The translations under genes and the position numbers were made by a program. A DNA stretch of 6,304 nt from Bacteroidota bacterium (GTDB lineage Bacteria > Bacteroidota > Bacteroidia > Bacteroidales > Dysgonomonadaceae): contig JAEZZZ010000127.1 of NCBI GenBank assembly GCA_023418255.1, forward strand, positions 1-6,304. Reading direction: 5' to 3'. The notes beneath the pieces are model-generated. The model saw only the letters and a list, made by a program, of their open reading frames with translations, searched no databases and was not told the origin of the DNA. Numbering within the stretch: position 1 is the stretch's first letter; the number at the start of each line of letters is the position of its first letter. Of the stretch, positions 3,900 to 6,304 are shown piece after piece.

Positions 3900-4776
3900 A
3901 AAATCAGGCGTAAGGTTTTACGAATCAGAACACAGATATTTTTATAAAGGAAGAGAACTGTCAGGGATAACGGGTGTGTTATCCCGACAGCTATTCCCGA
4001 AAAAGTACGATGAAGTGCCGCAGCTTGTTTTGGAAAGAGCGGCAAAAAAAGGCACACGTATACATAGCGACTGCTACACTTACGATATGTTTGATTCAGC
4101 TGAAAGCGAGGAAGCTAAGTGGTATGCAGACCTTAAGAAGCAAGCAAAATTTGAGGTTCTTGATTCGGAATACCTTGTAACCGACTTTGAACATTTTGCG
4201 AGTGCTATCGACAAAGTTTTGATTATAGATAACAAGGTTTATTTATGCGACATCAAAACAACGTACACACTCGATAAGGACTACATTAGCTGGCAGCTAT
4301 CGATTTATAAATACCTATTCAACATCGTTAATCCGGACATCGAGGTAAGTGGGTTAAAAGCTATTTGGATAAGAGAGGGCGCAACGCTGCACGACATTAG
4401 AGAGATACCCGAAGAGGAAATCATAAAACTTTTAGAGTGCGAGCGTAATGGCGAAAAATACACCTATGAGGTAGCTACACGCGGCGAGGAGGAAAAGGCG
4501 CATAATCTTTTGTTGCAGACCGCTGAAATTGTGCAAGAGATAAAACGACTAAAAGACCTTGAAAACGAGTACAACAAACAGGTTGAGGCTTTATTTAACA
4601 GCCTTGACATCGAAAAGTGGGATAATGATTACTTCACGATAACAAGAAGAAAATCATATGAACGCAAAACCTTTGACACTAAAAAGTTTGCATCTGATTA
4701 TCCCGACATGGTCGATAAATACATGAAAACTACAATAGTAAAGGAAAGTATAACTACAAAATTAAAAACAACATGA
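3889..4776 (+). CDS. PD-(D/E)XK exonuclease, RecB/Cas4-like, partner of ERF
   Basis: Expected role: resection of double-stranded ends to give single strands for the annealing protein. The 295-aa sequence has the motifs of the PD-(D/E)XK fold in order: KKGTRIH (G55, H59), acidic E94, AIDKV with D108, CDIKT with D121 and K123, and QLSIYKYLF with Q136 and Y140. Mg2+ would be held by E94/D108/D121, with K123 in catalysis. The C-terminal third begins with a charged coiled coil (EIVQEIKRLKDLENEYNKQ, about residues 216-234) and ends with a Lys/Arg-rich segment, ITRRKSYERKTFDTKKF, of a kind seen at the end of phage exonucleases. Four Cys for an Fe-S cluster are not arranged as in Cas4 or AddB. It overlaps erf by 11 bases and the SSB-like gene by four (ATGA). 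Confidence 0.88.
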   Translation: MQLKKSGVRFYESEHRYFYKGRELSGITGVLSRQLFPKKYDEVPQLVLERAAKKGTRIHSDCYTYDMFDSAESEEAKWYADLKKQAKFEVLDSEYLVTDFEHFASAIDKVLIIDNKVYLCDIKTTYTLDKDYISWQLSIYKYLFNIVNPDIEVSGLKAIWIREGATLHDIREIPEEEIIKLLECERNGEKYTYEVATRGEEEKAHNLLLQTAEIVQEIKRLKDLENEYNKQVEALFNSLDIEKWDNDYFTITRRKSYERKTFDTKKFASDYPDMVDKYMKTTIVKESITTKLKTT

Positions 4777-5006
4777 TATTGCTAAACGTGTGCCTTTCGG
4801 ATATTCCGAAGGGCAAAATCAGAACAGCGAAGAACGGTAAAAAGTATATTGATTTAGTGCTTTTTGAACGTAAAGAAACAAGTCAATATGGCGAAACACA
4901 TACGCTCGCCGTATCGAAGACAAAGGAAGAGAGAGAAGCCAACGCCGACACGGTTTACATCGGCAGCGGAAAAGCAACACAGAGAAAAGACGATATACCT
5001 TTTTAG
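4773..5006 (+). CDS. Minimal SSB-like protein with DDIPF tip (77 aa)
   Basis: The product starts MILLNVCLSDIPKGKIRTAK and has beta-strand patterns (KKYIDLVLFERK, GETHTLAVSKTK, DTVYIGSG) that suit a very small OB-like fold. Its C-terminus is QRKDDIPF. DDIPF at the extreme end is the tip of bacterial single-stranded DNA-binding protein (E. coli SSB ends in DDDIPF), the segment that recruits recombination and repair enzymes. A normal SSB has an OB domain of about 110 residues plus a linker; here both are cut down to 77. Inferred role: covering single strands made by the adjacent exonuclease and recruiting host or phage partners. The gene overlaps the exonuclease stop (ATGA, 4773-4776), and its stop directly abuts the next ATG. 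The OB fold is an inference; the tip is plainly visible. Confidence 0.72.
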   Translation: MILLNVCLSDIPKGKIRTAKNGKKYIDLVLFERKETSQYGETHTLAVSKTKEEREANADTVYIGSGKATQRKDDIPF

Positions 5007-5441
5007 ATGAAACTGAACCTTCTAAATACTGCAAGCGGCTTGGTTCCATGCTACGATGACGATTACGATAAAAAAAAGAAATTGAAAATCGGCGAAACGT
5101 ACACGGTTTCAATCAAGAAAGCGAGGAACTATCAATTTCATAAAAAATACTTCGCGCTTATCAATTGCGCATGGGGGTATTTGAATGAAAGACAAACAGA
5201 GTTTTTTCACAACAACAAAGAGGTATTTAGAAAGTCGTTAGAGGTTTCGGCTGGACATTGTGATAAGATATTCTCGTTCGCATTAAAAGAATGGATTGAT
5301 ATTCCTAAGTCGATAGCATTCGATAAAATGGATGAATTTGAATTCAGCGAGCTATACGACAGCGTGAAAGATGTGTTATTTATAACCGTTTTGAGGAATA
5401 TTTCAGAGGAAGAGTTTAATAACAATTTAATCAATTTTTAA
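5007..5441 (+). CDS. DUF1367 family phage protein
   Basis: The 144-aa protein matches what I know of DUF1367: N-terminal MKLNLLNTASGLVPCYDDD; a basic block, ARNYQFHKKYFALIN (residues 39-53); AGHCDKIF starting at residue 82; and the C-terminal PKSIAFDKMDEFEFSELY (residues 100-117). DUF1367 genes lie in the recombination/nin-type regions of many temperate phages; their biochemical activity is not established, and a recombination-accessory role is inferred from position. No membrane segment is present. Translation starts at the base after the SSB-like stop (TAG ATG, 5004-5009), so coupling is likely. The stop is followed by a 51-base gap with a small hairpin before the HNH gene. Confidence 0.85.
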   Translation: MKLNLLNTASGLVPCYDDDYDKKKKLKIGETYTVSIKKARNYQFHKKYFALINCAWGYLNERQTEFFHNNKEVFRKSLEVSAGHCDKIFSFALKEWIDIPKSIAFDKMDEFEFSELYDSVKDVLFITVLRNISEEEFNNNLINF

Positions 5442-5445
5442 TAGG

Positions 5446-5459
5446 GCAACAACCGTTGC
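5446..5459 (+). other. Small hairpin between DUF1367 and HNH genes
   Basis: GCAAC and GTTGC pair over five bases around an AACC loop, just after the DUF1367 stop. No U-run follows, so it is not an intrinsic terminator. A GGGAGG at 5464-5469 and an AAAGAG at 5479-5484 follow; the latter is correctly placed to serve the HNH start at 5493. The hairpin may have a processing or coupling role or may be chance. Confidence 0.3.
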
Positions 5460-5492
5460 AGCAAGGGAGGTTGCAAAGCAAAGAGTTATTTA

Positions 5493-5801
5493 ATGAGAAA
5501 AGTAAGCAAGAAGCAAGCGAGGAAAAACAATATCCTTTCAAGAATAAAAAGAGGTCTGCCAAAGCGGTGCTATTTCTGCGGAAGAAAGGGCAACGATTTA
5601 GCGCACGTTCTTCCACGCTCGATATTCGGCGAATACTACGTTGAAGAGTGGAATTTAAGAATTGCTTGCCGGGAATGCCACGATGATTACGACCAACATC
5701 GTGATTACAGAAGCAAGCAAGAAGAGCTGTTTAAAATTGCGTATAAGAATGTGAAAGATAAGGACAAAGGGCGGGTACTTAAATATTTTGGGAAGATATG
5801 A
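5493..5801 (+). CDS. HNH endonuclease (102 aa)
   Basis: The protein starts with a basic segment (MRKVSKKQARKNNILSRIKR) that likely contacts DNA. The core is a ββα-metal HNH domain with an added zinc site: C26 and C29 in CYFCG, C59 and C62 in IACRECH. Catalytic positions are H38 in DLAHVLPRS (general base), N54 in EEWNLRIA, and H63 directly after C62. The C-terminal helix, RSKQEELFKIAYKNVKDKDK, ends the protein. Such enzymes nick or cut DNA; in phages they act in packaging, recombination (NinG-like) or mobility. Here it lies between DUF1367 and rusA, where lambdoid phages often have a nin-region nuclease, so a recombination role is more likely than homing. Its stop overlaps the rusA start by four bases (5798-5801). 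Start chosen for AAAGAG at 5479-5484. Confidence 0.87.
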   Translation: MRKVSKKQARKNNILSRIKRGLPKRCYFCGRKGNDLAHVLPRSIFGEYYVEEWNLRIACRECHDDYDQHRDYRSKQEELFKIAYKNVKDKDKGRVLKYFGKI

Positions 5802-6151
5802 AGCAAGTGATTTTTGGGCAAGCACCGAGCAAAAGTAATTCATACCGAATAATCAGAAAAAACGGATATGGCAGTTTAGCAAAAACAACGGTGATTAAAG
5901 CGTATGAAAACAGTTTTATTCTTCAATGTACAAAGTATAAAAATAAGGGAATATCGGGTCTTTTTGAGTTACATATCAACTTTTTCAATAGAACAAAGGC
6001 AATTGATCTTGATAATCAGTTAAAGGTTGTTTTAGACTGCTTGCAATCATGCAAAGCGGTAAAAAACGATAGAAACTGTGTGAAAATTGTAGCACAGAAA
6101 TTTGTAGATAAAACTAATCCGAGAGCGGAATTTAAAATAATAGAAGTATGA
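5798..6151 (+). CDS. rusA: RusA-family Holliday-junction resolvase
   Basis: RusA cuts four-way DNA junctions symmetrically as a homodimer. The 117-aa product has the family features: an N-terminal GQAPSKSNSYR (residues 7-17), the core KAIDLDNQLKVVLDCLQSCK (67-86), KNDRN (89-93) and the closing TNPRAEFKII. The three Mg2+-binding aspartates fall at D70, D72 and D91, the same numbers as the known catalytic residues of E. coli RusA, and the 117-aa length is close to that protein's 120. The enzyme should therefore be active. It overlaps HNH by four bases and the next ORF by four (ATGA at 6148-6151), and closes the recombination module begun by erf. Confidence 0.94.
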   Translation: MKQVIFGQAPSKSNSYRIIRKNGYGSLAKTTVIKAYENSFILQCTKYKNKGISGLFELHINFFNRTKAIDLDNQLKVVLDCLQSCKAVKNDRNCVKIVAQKFVDKTNPRAEFKIIEV

Positions 6152-6300
6152 AAGCAACACAACTATTTCAGAACAAAACATCTTGGAACTTCGAGCTTAG
6201 AGAAGCAGCGAAAAAATTAACCGGGATAGGTAAATTTTATTTAGATAATTATAAGCCTGTAAGGGTGGATGATAAAACGATAAAATTTGTAAAGCAATGA
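6148..6300 (+). CDS. Small hypothetical protein (50 aa)
   Basis: Family not recognised. The 50-aa ORF begins at an ATGA overlap with the rusA stop and reads MKATQLFQNKTSWNFELREA at its start. A basic helical middle (AAKKLTGIGKF) and a beta-like end (KPVRVDDKTIKFVKQ) follow, with no obvious motif. Codon use and coupling resemble the neighbours, so it is probably a real gene. Its own TGA (6298-6300) again overlaps an ATG at 6297, continuing the operon. Function unknown. Confidence 0.6.
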   Translation: MKATQLFQNKTSWNFELREAAKKLTGIGKFYLDNYKPVRVDDKTIKFVKQ

Positions 6301-6304
6301 GGAA
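6297..6304 (+). CDS. Start of a further operon gene (runs off window)
   Basis: ATG at 6297-6299 overlaps the preceding TGA in the same ATGA arrangement seen repeatedly in this operon, and the window ends after two codons and two bases (Met-Arg). Only the junction supports it; nothing can be said about the product. Confidence 0.4.

Noticed and set aside
4086..4093. TATGTTTG, a match to the Bacteroides -7 box
   Set aside because: It lies inside the exonuclease coding region with no sensible downstream start; such octamers occur by chance in AT-rich DNA.
5456..5644. A 62-aa plus-strand ORF overlapping the HNH gene
   Set aside because: It is a different frame over the HNH N-terminus, which has clear zinc and HNH motifs.
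1145..5843. Several minus-strand ORFs of 60-114 codons
   Set aside because: All are antisense to genes with recognisable motifs or tight coupling, and their products are Phe/Ser-rich as expected for antisense of A-rich coding DNA.
1..6304. CRISPR array, insertion sequence or intrinsic terminator
   Set aside because: No regularly spaced repeats, no transposase or terminal inverted repeats, and no GC-rich hairpin followed by a U-run were seen.

Overview
The window looks like the early left arm of a temperate phage or prophage of a Bacteroidota host (Bacteroides-like). The host call rests on AT-rich DNA, two promoter candidates with the Bacteroides-type -33 TTTG / -7 TAnnTTTG pattern, and A-rich leaders with little Shine-Dalgarno sequence in front of several genes. 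No integrase, replication, packaging or structural gene is visible, so the element boundaries lie outside the window.

Layout. The first 113 bases, on the minus strand, are the start of a helix-turn-helix repressor gene cut by the window edge. Next is a control region (114-301) with a perfect inverted repeat over a rightward -7 box, and a second consensus-like promoter pointing back toward the repressor. From 302 every gene is on the plus strand, mostly overlapping or separated by a few bases, so one long early operon is likely. Bases 302-1327 hold six tiny genes: an acidic helical protein, a 65-aa basic protein, an excisionase/MerR-like DNA-binding protein (668-844), a small basic protein, a one-pass membrane peptide and a 60-aa orphan. 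A compact tRNA-like gene with a CAU anticodon follows (1386-1454), then a coiled-coil protein (1492-1923) and a 237-aa conserved-looking phage protein (1932-2645). A leucine-type tRNA-like gene with a strongly abnormal anticodon domain (2654-2778) and a seven-repeat MORN_2 protein (2799-3329) come next.

Bases 3342-6151 form a DNA recombination module: an ERF-family single-strand annealing protein, a PD-(D/E)XK exonuclease, a 77-aa protein with an SSB-type C-terminal tip, a DUF1367 protein, an HNH endonuclease and a RusA Holliday-junction resolvase. An expected division of labour is resection by the nuclease, annealing by ERF, strand protection and partner recruitment by the SSB-like protein, and junction cleavage by RusA. 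A 50-aa ORF (6148-6300) and the first codons of a further ORF (6297 onward) continue the operon out of the window.

The most unusual items are the two tRNA-like genes embedded in the operon, especially the leucine-type one, whose anticodon domain is about 40 nt too long and holds mutually exclusive pairings. Also worth a look are the apparently face-to-face promoters of the lysogeny switch, a repeated leader in front of two adjacent genes, and the MORN gene inserted into a recombination operon. All structures were folded by hand and all family assignments were made from recognised motifs, not from searches.
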